Shown: piece by piece, positions 50,986 to 63,478 of the stretch
How positions within the stretch are numbered: the stretch's first letter is position 1
Layout of the letters: every line of letters starts with the position of its first letter
From: Rachycentron canadum
Lineage: Eukaryota; Chordata; Actinopteri; Carangiformes; Rachycentridae
Reading direction: 5' to 3'
Length of the DNA stretch: 64,000 nt
Assembly (NCBI GenBank): GCA_038496675.1
Contig: CM076651.1
Location: forward strand, 22,183,019 to 22,247,018
The notes under the pieces: model-generated
The model's database searches: none
What the model saw: the letters and a program-made list of their open reading frames with translations, nothing else
Told to the model about the DNA's origin: nothing
Translations under genes and position numbers: made by a program

Positions 50986-51570
50986 TGGACTGGGGGGCTG
51001 TTTTCCTGCTGACTCTTGTTTGTTGATAGGAGACTCATCATTAGATTAGTTTGTGACCCAGGACCTGTCTTCACAATGATCAACCATCAGTGTGAGGCCA
51101 AAGACAGGTCTCTGACAACCAAATAGGAACCAAATGGAGACTTCATCCTCAGATTAGATAAAAATCTATTCAATGAGACTCTGTGGACATTAGACACCTG
51201 CCAGATTGATCAGTTCATATGCACTGAACCATTCATTCCTGTAGAGGGGGAGGAAGGGAGGAAAGGGGGGGGGGGGTCAGCATGAAGCTTCAGAAAGACT
51301 GATTAATGGACCAACAGGGCTTTTCATAGCTGTTGTCATATTTTATATGAAGTCTATATTTCAGGCAAACTGCAGTTCAAAGTCTGACAGTTTTAATAGC
51401 ATTTCCCTACCTGTATATACATTTAGAGCATATTGAAGTAGTTAACACTGTTGTGCAAGATTTTTTAATGTAAATTAGGCATCTGGAAATTTACACTCAG
51501 TTTTAACCTTGATCTTTTTGTGTATGATATATCTGCATGCTTGGGACAGGTATTGAAGATTCAAAAACCT
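50986..51570. other. Gap between convergent myt1 and asxl1 ends
   Basis: No exon seen. Contains a G homopolymer of about 13 bases at 51267-51277 preceded by GGAGGAAGGGAGG. Confidence 0.5.
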
Positions 51571-51574
51571 TTTA

Positions 51575-52131
51575 CCACACTGATCACTTTATTTTCAGAG
51601 TGGAGCTGAAGGAGCCATAAGCTGAGTCAAACACAAACCACTCAAAAAGTAATTTACTCATTTTAATGGTTAAAAAAATACTTCTTTGCACAAAGAGACA
51701 AGTCCCTGTCTACTGAGGAGACCAGGAACCAAAACAAACATGGCCACCGAATGATGAGAGGTGGTGCGAGATAAGATGAGGTAAATGTTTTTGAGGAGAG
51801 AAAACAAAAAAGGCACAATTTACAATCAATCATGCCCCGAATTCACAATAATGACAATAATAATAATAATATTAATAACAATAATAATATATCAGTACAA
51901 CTTAAAAAAAAAATAATAATAAAAATAAAAAATACAGACCAGTTATATTATACAAGGCAAGTCCTGCCTGTCAGGCTCCTCCTGTGTCCTCCTCATCAGG
52001 GGTCTGTACACTGGAGCCCCCCAGTCCTGCTGCTAATCCCGGGGCCCCCCGTCCCACTGCCGATCCTGTACACACACGCATACGCATACATACATATACA
52101 CACACACACACACACACAAACGCTCACCATG
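51575..52131 (-). other. asxl1: asxl1 3' UTR
   Basis: Lies after the TAG stop on the minus strand. It contains a (CA)n/(TG)n run at about 52098-52118 and an AAT-repeat stretch at 51855-51930. An AATAAA on the minus strand at 51593-51588 is the probable poly(A) signal. Confidence 0.6.
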
Positions 52132-55100
52132 CTATCTGACCACCAGACATGACACGCAGAGTTTGGAGGGCCCAATGCAGTCGTCATGACAGAAGGCACC
52201 GCAGCCTTGGCACATGATCATGGCTTTGAGGCGGCATGAGCACTTGAGAGCCACCTCCTCAGTCGTACTGTCAGTGAAGGCCTGGATGCTGAGGGTGGTC
52301 TGACTGGAGGCCAAGCGGGGGTGCAGCTGGAGCACGCCATCTGCCATGCTCCGGGAGAAACCACCATTGTCCATGACTGACACATTGGCTGTATAGCTCA
52401 CAGATCCAACACCCCCACCCTGCTTGGGAAGCTTCCCATACAGCTGGAAGGGAAGGGAGGATGTAGAGGAGGAGGGAGAGGGAGAGGAGGAGGTGGAGGG
52501 AGAGCCAGAGGAGTAGGGAGCTTTGCTGTGCTCTTTCTTTGCCATCCTGGCTAAAGTCATCTCCATATTGAGGAGCCCCTCCATTGCCCCCCCACTCAGA
52601 TAGCTGTCCACAGAGCTCACAGGCTCTTTTTTGGTAACACTCAAGGGTACAGTGGAGGAGGATTTGGCAAGAGCTTGGCACGAGGGGCGTGCAGCTGCTT
52701 CGTTCTTTATGGTAGGAGCAGGAGAGAGCTGTTGTTGGTGAGAGTGGGCGAGCTGAGACTGGGGGGGGCGCCAGTTAATCTTAATGGTAGGCAATACCTC
52801 TGTGGGACAGGTGTCTGCATGGGGAGGAGACGGGCCGTTAGGCATGGTCCTTTGGGCTAGCTGGGGCCTATCCGGAGTGGCCCCAGGTGAGGGCTGAGGG
52901 CCACGAGACTCTTTGATAACTGCAGACTCCAAAGCTGTCTGAGGGCTGAGGTCTGACTTACTTCTGGAGGACAGAAAGCTGGTGGAGGAAGAGGAGGGTG
53001 GCAGAGAGGTGATGACCGGAACAGCCCCGGGGGCCTGCTGGGACTGAGATACAGCCGGGCCCTCCATCAGACATGAGACTGGGCGGCCTGTTGGAGACTT
53101 GATGTGCATCTGAGAGACTGCACTCAGCTCTGGACTAGGAGACTGGGCTGAAACCTCAGGCCTATGGCGGGGCCCTGGTGTCCTTGCCAGTGGTGGCCTG
53201 GGTTGAGGACCTGGCAATCGGCTGATCTCCAGCCTGTTGGCAGAGTGTGAGGGTAGAACTTTCTCCAGGGGCAGGCTGCCCTGCAGCAGCTGGGTGACTA
53301 AAGGGTTGTTGGCCTCCACACTGGACACTGGTCTGGCTGAGCTGGCCAGTCTCTTGGAAGCAGCTGCAGAGGGTTTCAAGCCGCCATGACACTCTCCCTC
53401 AGAGCTCTGCCTGGAGCCTCGACACTCATCTACAAGTTCCATTTTGACCACAATATTAGTCTCCTTGACCCTATGTGTGTGGGCTGTTGGGAGGGACTGG
53501 TTGTCCAGTGAATGAGGGCGGCTCTGCTGAGGTTGAGACAAATTGTTGGGGAAGCGAGGCTGAATGACAGTCTGACCTTGGCGACTTGACACATGGGCCT
53601 GTATGACCGGCTGCTGGTTCTGAGGAGAAGGGCTGCAGATGACCAGTTCACTGTTTCTGTGGGCGTTCAGAGTGTGGCCCCAATCCTGGTCAGGCTGCTG
53701 CTGCTCATCATCCTGGCACTCATTCTCACAGTCCGAAGCGGTTTCTGTCGAGTCGCTGTGTGTGGCAGTCTCATCCTCTTTCTCCGCTACAGATGAATCC
53801 ACGTGGTGGGGAGAGGAGGATGTGTCCGTTTGCTGTGTCTGTGTAGCTGAGTGAGAGAGTTGTTCCTGGGTGTCCATATGGTGGGAACCATGCTGGATAA
53901 CACCCTGTCCAATCTCCTTCCCTTGTTCCTTGGAGCTGGCCAATGTCTGAATAACATCCACTCCCTGAGCCCCAAACCTTGGAAGTGAATCTGGGATTGA
54001 GGTCGGAGCCAGTGAGGGTTTTTCACACCCCTGGTCTTCCCTCTCTGAGGTTGCAACAGTAGACTCTGGCACCTGGTTTTGCGGCGTTGTCTGCATGGCG
54101 ACAGTTACAGCTACAGTGTCAGACTCTGGAGGGGGTGCGTCAGCAACCTTGTCTGGGAGCCTGTCGGAGGGGCTCTGGACACAGGTGGATGTCGCTTCTG
54201 TTTCCTCAACAGAATCTGGCACCCCAGCTGCCTCGCCTCGAGGAGGGCTTGGAGTCTGTGATGGCTCCAAGGACATGGAAGTCGAGGTAGTGGACAGGGA
54301 TGGGGAGGGTTGGGGTGTGGGATCTACACTGAGAAGCAGTAGTTGTGTTCCAGACGAATTAGTGCCTGAAGACGATCCCTGCTCCTCCACCCCACTATCT
54401 CCCTTGCTTCCACTTCTTCCTCTTCCTCCTCCTCCCCCCCCACCTCCCCCTCCGGGCTCAATAGGTCCTGGATGCTCTCGCGCTCTTCGTCCATTGGTGC
54501 TATCCGGTAGCCCAGCAGCAGGCCGCAACCAGACCCCGGCCTGCTTTGCCCCGTCGCAAGAGGCTGCAACAGCAGCAGCGGCCTCGCGCTGGGCCCGGGC
54601 TTGCTGAGCGCGGGCTTTGATGTCTGCCAAGGTGCGTGCGCCCCCTGTCCCCGACCGCCGCGAGCCCTCACCGGGGGGCACAATCCGGGGACAGATCTGG
54701 TAGGTGGGGTGCCCCTTGACCCAGGGAGGTTTGATTCTGGACAATTGAATCTGGGACAGAGACACAGAAACAGTGACTTAAACTCAGCTCATTTCTGAAC
54801 AGTTATTTCTGTAAACAGGTTCATGTAACAGGTTTATGTAGCACAGTCTTACCCGGATAGGCGGCACCTTGGGCTCTTCTGTTGTCGGCTGCGGCTTCTC
54901 CGAACGGACACTGTCAATTGTGGTACGAAAGGACTGACGGTCATCAAGCCGTGGCCTCTTTTCGGGGAAGCTGGAGAAGGCCTGAGTCTCATCTGGCCTT
55001 CTCTTCTGCTCTTTGAGTTGGGCAGTAGGTGCAGGGGTGCTGGCTGGGCTGGCTGAGGGGCTGCTCTCACGGCTGCTGGTGACAGTGCCTCCTGTGATGG

Positions 55101-58100
55101 ACGTGACCACGGAGGCAGTATCATCAAGGGGATCTGCAGCCACTGCAGCACTGGAGGATGCTGAGGAGGATGAAGATGAGTCCAGCCCAGCAGCAAAAGC
55201 TCCCTGTCTATCAGAAGGTGAGGAGGGTGAGGAGGCAGGTGAAGAGGCAGAGGAGACAGAGGAGGAGGAGGAAGAAGGAGACGAGGTGGAAGTCAGGATT
55301 GGCGCAGTCTCCTCTGGGAGTAGGCGGGCTGTAACCTCTGGGTCTTCGTTTGCACTGGTGGAAGCTGGGCTGGGGCTGGGGCTTGGAGTGGGAGTAGGAG
55401 TGGAGGCCGGTAACGTGACAGGCTCTGGGTCGGGAGTGGGCTTTGGCTCCATGGAGGCGCTCTCAGCAGGGAGCTCCACACCACACTCGGCCTGCAGTAC
55501 CACCTCACCTTGAACCACTGCACTGTCAGACACAGGAGATCCAACAGAGACGGCTGAGATGTCCACAGCGGCGCTGGCTTCAGCTGCTTCTGCAGGCTGC
55601 AAGGCTGGAGTAGAGGCCTTGCAGAGGGTCCTGCGGGCCCGGCGACGCAGGTCAGCTCGGGTGCGTCTTCTCATCCTGCCATCTCTCCTCCGCCGACCCA
55701 CGCTGCGTCTCTTGGGGGCACCACTTGCCACCACCGCCACATCAGTGTCAAGCACAGTGGATCCAACTTCACTGGCTTCACTCATGGTAAGCTTCAGAGA
55801 CTCCTCTCGTGTCAGGCCAGACCTGCAGACAAGCTACATGTCAGCACATTGTGGAAATACAGTGACTACAATTAACAAGGCTTATCCTACACGAAGAGTC
55901 ATCTATACTACATGAAGAGCAGCTAAGATAGCTGAAAACAGGGTTTTCCTAAATAACACTCTTGGTATCAATGATGTTTAGTCATCTAATACACTAAAAA
56001 CAACTAGTAAAAATGAACACTACTTGTAAAGAACCACCCCCACTGTGACAAAACAGGGGGTTAAGATGTGGATGAACTGGGTTCACCCTTACTTTTGCCC
56101 ATGATATTCTTCAAAGAATTTCTCCTTCCATGCCTCCACCTTCTTCTCTTTCTCCATCTCCTGTCGGAAACGCACCTGCATCTCATGGGTGAACTCACCT
56201 GAAGAGTTCAAACACAGGTAAAATTTTTATTTATTTATTTATTTATTTTTAAGTGATTCAACTGAAACTGTAAAGCACTGCCATTTTAGTATGACCCTGA
56301 CTAACAAGCAGTTGCTGTTCAGTTCTAGTTTTGATCCAGGACAGATCATATGTCAGCCAGTTTGTTGTGTATTTCTACACTGCATTCAGCATCATTTTCA
56401 TTTACACCACATGGAAACTGCTTAGGTTCTGCTGCCTATTGATTTGTGTCTTCTAATTTAACTTCTCGATAAAATGTTTGTTGATGGCTGAACAGTTGTT
56501 TACCCTCAGCCAGCCTCTCTTTCCAGCTCTGGGAGGCATGGGTGAAGAACTCATTGTTGAGAGCTGAACTGCTAAGTCTGGCCATCCCGTCAGGTCCGAT
56601 CTGCAGAGAGAGGACACATTATACAAACAGCAGGAAAACAGTGAACACATCTTCCTTGCATACTTTACACTGACTATATATGACAGAACAGGGTCATGAC
56701 GCATCACTGAGCTGCACAAAGTTTAATTCATGCAAAATAAGTACAAAAACAACGAAGAGGTAAAACAGGTCAAAAAAAAAAAAAAAAGAACATTAGGTAG
56801 TCCTTATATTACCCAACAATTTACAATTGACCAGGTAGTATATATTATATTTGGGCCTTTTCCCCTTTCCCAGCACATTAATAAATTAATGAATCTGCAA
56901 ATATGAGTGAACATACAACACAGATGCAGGGCACTGGTGCATCACACTGATTTCCTGCTGTGTGTGATTACTGTAGATCTGGTTGTGTAACATCACTGCA
57001 GATGAAATATCTGAGGAGAAACTGTGAGGACAAAAAAAAAAAAAAAACCCACACACACCTGCCGGTCCACCTCTGGCAGCAGCTGCAGCAGCTGCTGCTG
57101 AGAGTGTGTTGGAAAGGCTGAAAAGGTTCGCACATTGATGAGGGCTCTGATGTTGGTGTTGACCAGGATGGATCCTGGTGTTTCAAAGTCTACATCCACC
57201 CCTCCTCGACTCCTTTTCATGGGTCCTGTCGCAGCAAAGAACACATGTTAAACCTGATGCTGATCCTGACAGTTCATGGGCTACTGGAGTGCTGTTAATG
57301 AGTGGTCCTTACCTGAGGGGACATGCTCTCCATTGACTTTCAGAGGGGTGAGGACAACACGGGGCATCATGACTGCTTTCTTCCTCTGCCTCCCTGACTG
57401 CAACATATGGAGGATGAACGAGGCAGCACAGTTCTTCAGTCAGTACATTAAGCAGCAGTCTCCCTCAACAGAGGCATTAGTGGGAGACATGGCTAATGAC
57501 TTAACCACTTTGAGACAGTTACACCATATTCTGTAAAAACACTTGTGCACTGAGCTGCTCACACAAATGATAACGTTATAACTTCCCCAAAAATAGTGCA
57601 TGTGTTTTGGCCTTGTGCAGGTGCTGACCTGTCTTGAGCGGCTCAGTCTGGTCTGTGCATGTTGAGTGTGCTGGGCTTGCTGTATGTCTGTGCGTCCTTG
57701 CTGTCCTGCTGCCCTGCTGAGGCGGGTCTGAGGCTGGGAGCTGGGAACCTGCAGGTCTGTGGAGCAGGAAGCACTGGACGAGCTCTCATCCACCGAGGCT
57801 TCAGGTCAGGGAGAAATACACAGGTCCACTTATATATGAGACACGCAACAGAGACCAATCACACCTCACATTGTTTTCATGTAGCAGCAACAGAAACACT
57901 TAGAGAGAAGACACATGCTCTTGATGAAACTCACCTTTATGTCCCAACTCTGAGTCTGACCAACACTAGTGACAATTATCACTACATTGAAAATATTGAC
58001 AAACTTTCAGCACTAACAGAGGAGAAGATCAGTAGCAGGTGGGGCACCTACCTCCTCAAATATCAAAAGAAGATGTAGAATCACCTCCAACCAGTAAAGT

Positions 58101-60326
58101 TACAGGAGATAAAGGGTTTTGCAGAACATTATGTCACAGTGAAGTTCACCTTTGACATTTTGTGTATAAACTGTCATCTATGAATTCTTGAATTATCTCT
58201 GGCTCTCTCAGCCCTGGACATTTTCTGATGTCATCAAAAAAATAAATTGATAGATTGATTGATAAAATGAAAATAGTGACTTGAACTGACAGCTATGGCA
58301 GTGGTGTGCTTTCTTTCTCCACTTCTGTCACTCTGCAGGTCTCTGCCCATGAAGCAGTAGAGTATGGATCTGTGACTGCAGACCACCTACAGCCTACACT
58401 TATTACTGGTCTTGTATTTATCATCACACATCTTTGTATGGAACCTGCATTACTGTTATATTTCTATTTAATAAAAATAAAAAGACAGTCTAAGCTAGAC
58501 TCTGTATGAAAATTGAGAATTATAAATAAAGTCCACTTGAATTTAATTGCCCAAAATAGCCAGCTGAGGACACCCTGCAGGAGAGGTCTCTGGTGGAGGT
58601 GATGGGAGGTTACTGGAGTGTGGTTGGTGTTACCATCATTGTCTCCACTTGCAGCAGCAGTGGTCTCAGTGGAGTCGCAGCTCTCTTGCTCAGTGGTCTC
58701 AGTGGGACCAATGGGGGCCACAGAGGAGCCTGCTGCAGGGGTGCTGCTGCTGGAAGCTGAGTGAGTGCTGCTACCAGCTGCATCGGTCGGTGTCTCTGAC
58801 TCTGAAGTCGTCTTTGTCCACTGGAGGGCATTTTTCTACAGAGTGAACAGTGCAGTTAGAAGTGCCCTGTCTGTCTGGAGGAAAGGTTTTTCAACATGTG
58901 TAATGCTCATCAGGAAGTTGAAGCATTAAATCCACTGCTGTACTAAAGCATTCAAATTTCTGTGACTCAACATGTTTACCCTCCAGTGTGTTTCTCTGAG
59001 CAATTACAGCTTTGCATCAAAAGTTCCTCTGATGTTCATTCAATTGTGAGCCAACTCGTATAGTAGTACATCACCAGAGTGATCTACCAAACAGCTAACT
59101 GTGATTTTCTAGTATCATAAACCAGTACGTCTCTCCACTGTAAGTCAGTGTACCTTAGTCAGAAAAGGTTCCTAATACAATTCTCTACTGTGCAGCGTCT
59201 AGATTATGTTGTGTTTGCGTGCCTGAAATTTTCTTCTGAGTGAAGCGGGTCCTCACCTTCAGAGTGAACAAACTCATCCGTCCAGGAAGCTTGAAAAAGA
59301 TGCTGTTCTTGACACGGTCACCTCTCACCTGAGAGTGCAACATGGTGACAAGGCAGGCCAAGGGAGCTGTCCCACTGTGTACACACACACAAAAGGCAAG
59401 CCAATTTTATTTGTATAGCCCATTTTTACAAACAGTTTGTCTCAAAGGGCTTTACATAGCATCATAACAACATCCTCTGCCCTTAGACCCTCACATCGAC
59501 TGAGGAAAAACTCAAAACAAAAACCCCTTTAACAGGGAAAAAAAAGAGAAACCTCATGGTGAGCAACAGAGGAGGGATCCCTCACCCAGGACGGGCAGAC
59601 GTGCAATAGATGTTACACACACGCACGTGACTGGACACAGAATTCAGATGTGTGACAGTGTACACCTTTACGCTATCTGTCGCTTTAAGACATCTGGCTG
59701 CATCAGGTCAGTCAAGGAAATGCTGCAAATCAATCAGCTGAATTGTTTATAAATATGTAGATGTATTGATGACTCGGTTTCTTGGGGATGGGTCCTGTTA
59801 GAGGCAATGACAGTCTACAGTGTGTTTTTTTGTTTGTTTTTTTAGAGCCCAAAAAAAACACCCCCTCAGTCATTACCACTTCCAAATAATTATTCTGTGT
59901 GTGGGCATTTTATTTTTTTGTTTTGAACAGGATAGAAAAATAAAAATAAGCTAAATAATTTAGCCTGGTTAAGTCCTCATCCTTGATTGTATGAACTGTC
60001 TGGATCTGGACAATCAGATCCACTGATTCAGGTGAACTTAACTAACAACATAACACACTCAACACTAAAACAGAGGATTAAAGAGTGAATAAGTACCTAC
60101 CTCCTGATGTTTGGCAGCAGGTCCAGTGGTCCAGACAGGGGGAAATAAAAGAACCCCAGTTAGAATCAGACTCACATGTTTTATTCATGTGTGTTGTGTG
60201 ATAAATTGACTGAGCACAACACAATAGTACCAAAGAACACAACACCACAGTGTGGAACAATTGAACATGGCATCTACAGCTTCACTGTTGTAAAATCACC
60301 CACTGGCACTTCTACTAAAAACTAAG

Positions 60327-60357
<31 letters not shown>

Positions 60358-63038
60358 ATGCTTGTGTGTGTCTCTCTGACCTCATTTCCTTCAGCCCCTT
60401 GGTCTGAATGACATGGAGGATTTGTTTGGGGGTCATGGGAGCGTCAGAGAAGTTCTCCAACACCTGGAAAACATCCATATATTTTACCCAACACACATTT
60501 TACAGGCCTAATGCAGATGATCACTAACAAAAGTGCAAAATGTAAATTTTGACTAAAAAATAAAAATAAACAAATAAATAAGCACAAAAAATTACAAACA
60601 CCAAAAATGGAGTGGGGTAATTTCACAGTGCTTATGGCTGAACAGTGGCACCTGGTGGGTGAGACAGCAGAACAGCACTGACATAAAAAGGTAATGATAC
60701 CCTTTAATCTGGTGTTTTGCTGAAGCTCCTACAGATGTCTCTGGGCTTTAAGTATGGGCTTTGGCTGGACACTTAAGGGCAGTCAGAAACTTGCAACCAG
60801 TCCCCTGCTCTCTGGATCCAATTTTAAGGAACTCTACAATTGGCTGCATTCATTCAGTTCTGATCAATCTTCGGTGCTTGGTGCTTTAGGCCCCCCTCCC
60901 GCTTCACTGTAGGGATGGTACTATCCAAAGTGTCTGTCTTTCTCTCTACCATAAAGACCTGATTCTCCGTTTTAGCAGATGTGGGTTCTTGATTGCCTCC
61001 CTAACCAAGAACCTTCAAACTGGGTTATTCATGTGGGCCAGGCGACCAACTCTTGAGGAGTTCTGGTTCCATACTTCTTCAGCTTCATAGTTATAGGTCA
61101 CTGTTCTCTTAGGAACACTCAGAGCTTTAGAAATGGTTTTCTACGTTCGATCACTGCAAGTTGATCACAGAGGTCTACAGAGTTCACTGAACTTCATTGT
61201 TTAATCTCTGTTCTGACCTGTAGTATGAATTGTAGGACCCTATAAACACAGATGTTTCTAAGATGTCCATCACTTCAATTCACCATAAGTGGACTCAAGT
61301 CAAGTTCTGGCCACATTAAAGATAACTAGAGTTAGAGATTGATTATTGGCCAGATCAATTATTGAATGTAATATTCTGAATTTTCAGACTATTGGGTAAA
61401 TTGTTAAAATTTATTGATTTTGAAATGTGCTACTTTGGCTCTAACACAGCCACCTGTCCATGCCTGCAATCATCACTCTGTGGGTGGGACATTTCTCCTG
61501 CCCAACAGAAGAAACTAACTCCAGTCAAGCTCTTTGCTTGTGCTTACAACAGATAATTACTGCACATTCACTTACTCTGCCAAGACCAAACATGTTCTGC
61601 CATTAGATTCTGATTATCTGGATCAGCACCAAATTGTACAAAACAGCATGAATTGGTCTGATTTTAAAGAGGCAAACATTATTTCCTACAAAAATGTCAA
61701 AAAATGTATCGAAACCTGGATTTGCACAAAAATGTCATAGGTCTTCCCATGACCGCATCCCATCCTTTCACCACAATATGATAAGAGTACTTTTAGCGTA
61801 ATCCTGGTGACAAACAGGCTTGGGGGAAACAACCTCCATGGCAGTGGTAATTAAAGCAGAGAGTTTAGCTGACCATAATCTGAAGTCTCAGCAAAGACTG
61901 TGACGAAGAGCTTGTTTCGTGTCCGCATGTTATTTCTTTGTTATTGCTAATGGTTGAGGGTATATTGACCAGAAAAAGGCTAACTATCAACAAATTAAGT
62001 CTCTGCAGCAGTGTAAAAACTGAATGGGCTGTTTTGGTATTTATGTATCTGTACACTGTTAAAGTAGTGAAGGTGATTTTCTGTTTCCAGTTGGTCAATC
62101 ACAATAATTTCCATTTAGGTCTCTGCATCTGTTCCCATCTATAACAGCAGTATAAGTAGGAAGCTTGATCCTATTAAACCCATGGCCCTTACACAGAGGA
62201 TAAACACTGAAAACGACACCCGACCACAGCTGATGATGGTGAACTTATCTGACATGACAATTTAGATAACGAATTGCTTCATTTGTAGCTCATATTTCGT
62301 TTGCCTCGTTTTCATGTGACTTCAGATATTTAAAACCATTTCTGTTGCTCAATCTTGGACAGAACAAGCATAATTTAAATGGGCTTTTTTTCATTTTCTT
62401 GCACCGTTCGGTAACAATGTAGATTCACGAGACAGCTGAGTTAGTAGCTCGTGTTAGCTTTTAGCTTTGCTAACGTTAGCGTGTGGTCAACAACGTTAGC
62501 TATAATTACACTTACATTGGCTTACGATATCACTACAGGTTTATCGACAACACATTTACTGATTGTCTGGTTCGCACAAAGTGCAGAAACTTATCCTGGC
62601 GCTTGCGTATGTCTTGGTTCAGTCAGTTAGCTCAGATGATAATTACTGTAGCACAAGCTACTTTGCTGCCTAGCAAACAAAGGGCTCCGACAGCAGAGGC
62701 AGAGCTTAGCGTGCTAACCAGCGTTGGCATCCTACGTTGCGTAGCTTTTTTGTTAGCAGCCCGAAAGACAAACAGCAAATGTAAAACGACTTCCCTGTTA
62801 CATTTAAAGACAGCCTGTCTGCTGCCCAGGTTAGCACTGCCATGATAGTAGCTAGCTGATACTAATGCTACAGCACAAGCTGTGGCCGTGAGGAGAATAT
62901 TCAAATACAGCACATCTAGATAAATCACTTCAGTCATACACGCCATACATGCAGCAGAAATGCACAAAATAAAGAGTTTACCATGCGAGCCGCCTCTGCC
63001 CAGGTCCGCTCCTTCTTTCTCTTTTGTTTGTCCTTCAT
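52132..63038 (-). CDS. asxl1: Additional sex combs-like 1, Polycomb/BAP1 cofactor, 11 coding exons
   Basis: Exons 5' to 3': 63038-62982, 60463-60381, 59374-59257, 58835-58634, 57798-57629, 57397-57313, 57225-57059, 56600-56504, 56198-56093, 55822-54853, 54750-52132. Phases all agree; 1557 aa against 1541 in human. ASXL1 is a nuclear scaffold that activates the BAP1 H2AK119 deubiquitinase and links to Polycomb functions. Order of domains: HARE-HTH (residues about 11-86, 'TWAEAARM', 'SDAPMTPKQIL'), DEUBAD (about 239-365, 'FETPGSILVNTNIRALIN', 'NNEFFTHASQSW'), an Arg-rich basic stretch, 'KPQPTTEEPKVPPIR' then 'LSRIKPPW', 'NPLVTQLLQGSLPLEKVLP', and a C-terminal atypical PHD finger (last 40 residues, 'MIMCQGCGAFCHDDCIGPSK'). 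These segments fit ASXL1 better than ASXL2 or ASXL3. The HARE loop after 'MLHS' is three residues longer than in mammals. Confidence 0.93.
54434..54441 (-). repeat. asxl1: Eight-G homopolymer in asxl1 last exon
   Basis: C8 on plus, G8 on the coding strand, within codons for a run of ten Gly (residue about 783-792) after 'GPIEP' and before 'RGRSGSKGD'. Confidence 0.9.
57029..57059 (-). other. asxl1: U-rich tract directly after asxl1 exon 7 donor
   Basis: The donor reads GTGTGTGTGGG and is followed by 16 T in transcript sense. Such U-rich tracts near a weak donor are typical binding places of TIA1-like splicing factors. Confidence 0.5.
59391..59623 (-). mobile_element. LINE (TTGCC)n-family tail abutting asxl1 exon 3 acceptor
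   Basis: Reverse complement of the LINE 3' end at 25350-25565, here in the same orientation as asxl1. It ends with a single TTGCC-type unit 17-20 bases before exon 3 (start 59374) and carries AATAAA at 59411-59406. It is 5' truncated at about 59623. Confidence 0.92.
60327..60375. repeat. (TG)n/(CG)n run after asxl1 exon 2 donor
   Basis: TG run (60329-60350) followed by GCGCGCGCATGC, a purine-pyrimidine alternation prone to form Z-DNA. In asxl1 sense it is a CA run within about 10-50 bases after the exon 2 donor. Confidence 0.9.
60740..61330 (-). mobile_element. Decayed DNA-transposon-like repeat in asxl1 intron 1
   Basis: Phrases such as GAGGAGTTCTGGTTCCATAC, AGGTCACTGTTCTC, GATCACAGAGGTCTACAGAG and CACCATAAGTGGACTCAAGT, in this order, resemble a DNA element that is very common in fish genomes. 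The copy is strongly diverged and I cannot give its family with certainty. Confidence 0.45.
61331..62440. other. asxl1 intron 1, no recognised feature
   Basis: AT-rich intron sequence with short open frames only. Confidence 0.5.
62440..62890. repeat. GCTAAC/GTTAGC-rich segment upstream in intron 1
   Basis: The hexamer GTTAGC or its complement, often as TAACGTTAGC, occurs many times (for example 62451, 62473, 62496, 62626, 62718, 62752, 62829). No exon seen. Confidence 0.7.
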
Positions 63039-63250
63039 TTCCTCTGCACTGGTGTCTGCGGCTAGCCTGCTGTGCGTCTACAAAGCAACCTCAATGCGAT
63101 GGAGGTTTAGCTGCTAAGCAAAATGGCTAACTACGCTCTAGGTTAACTATGCAGACCCAAGACAAGAAGGTCCTCTTAGGTCGGGACGACGCTATGGTGT
63201 CTGCCCGTCTCTACTAATTCTCACTATTGTGTCCAGTGCTTTGTCTAAAC
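63039..63250 (-). promoter_or_regulatory. asxl1: asxl1 5' UTR and promoter side
   Basis: Follows the start codon upstream on the minus strand, with several CpGs (GTCGGGACGACGC) and a CAAAATGGC (63119-63127) that resembles a YY1 site. The transcription start cannot be placed from sequence alone. Confidence 0.4.
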
Positions 63251-63397
63251 GACCTCAACACACATTGTCTGTAGCGCAGCAGTGTGAGTGCAGAGCTAGC
63301 GGTGGTGCAGCTGCAGAACAAGCCTCTCTGGAATGCAACAACCAGGTCAAAGGTCAAACACTCCGCAGGAATGCAACAAAACAACGTCCAGCCCACC

Positions 63398-63478
63398 GCG
63401 CACAAACAGTATACACACAAATGTACACGTACACGTACATACATGCATGCACATGCACACACACACACACACACACAC

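Noticed and set aside
53593..55513. Several plus-strand frames of 60-170 codons
   Set aside because: Shadows of the two large asxl1 exons; they have no family resemblance.
59304..59328. Possible micro-intron (GTGAGA ... AACAG) in asxl1 exon 3
   Set aside because: It is only 26 bases, too short for vertebrate splicing, and its removal would break the frame.
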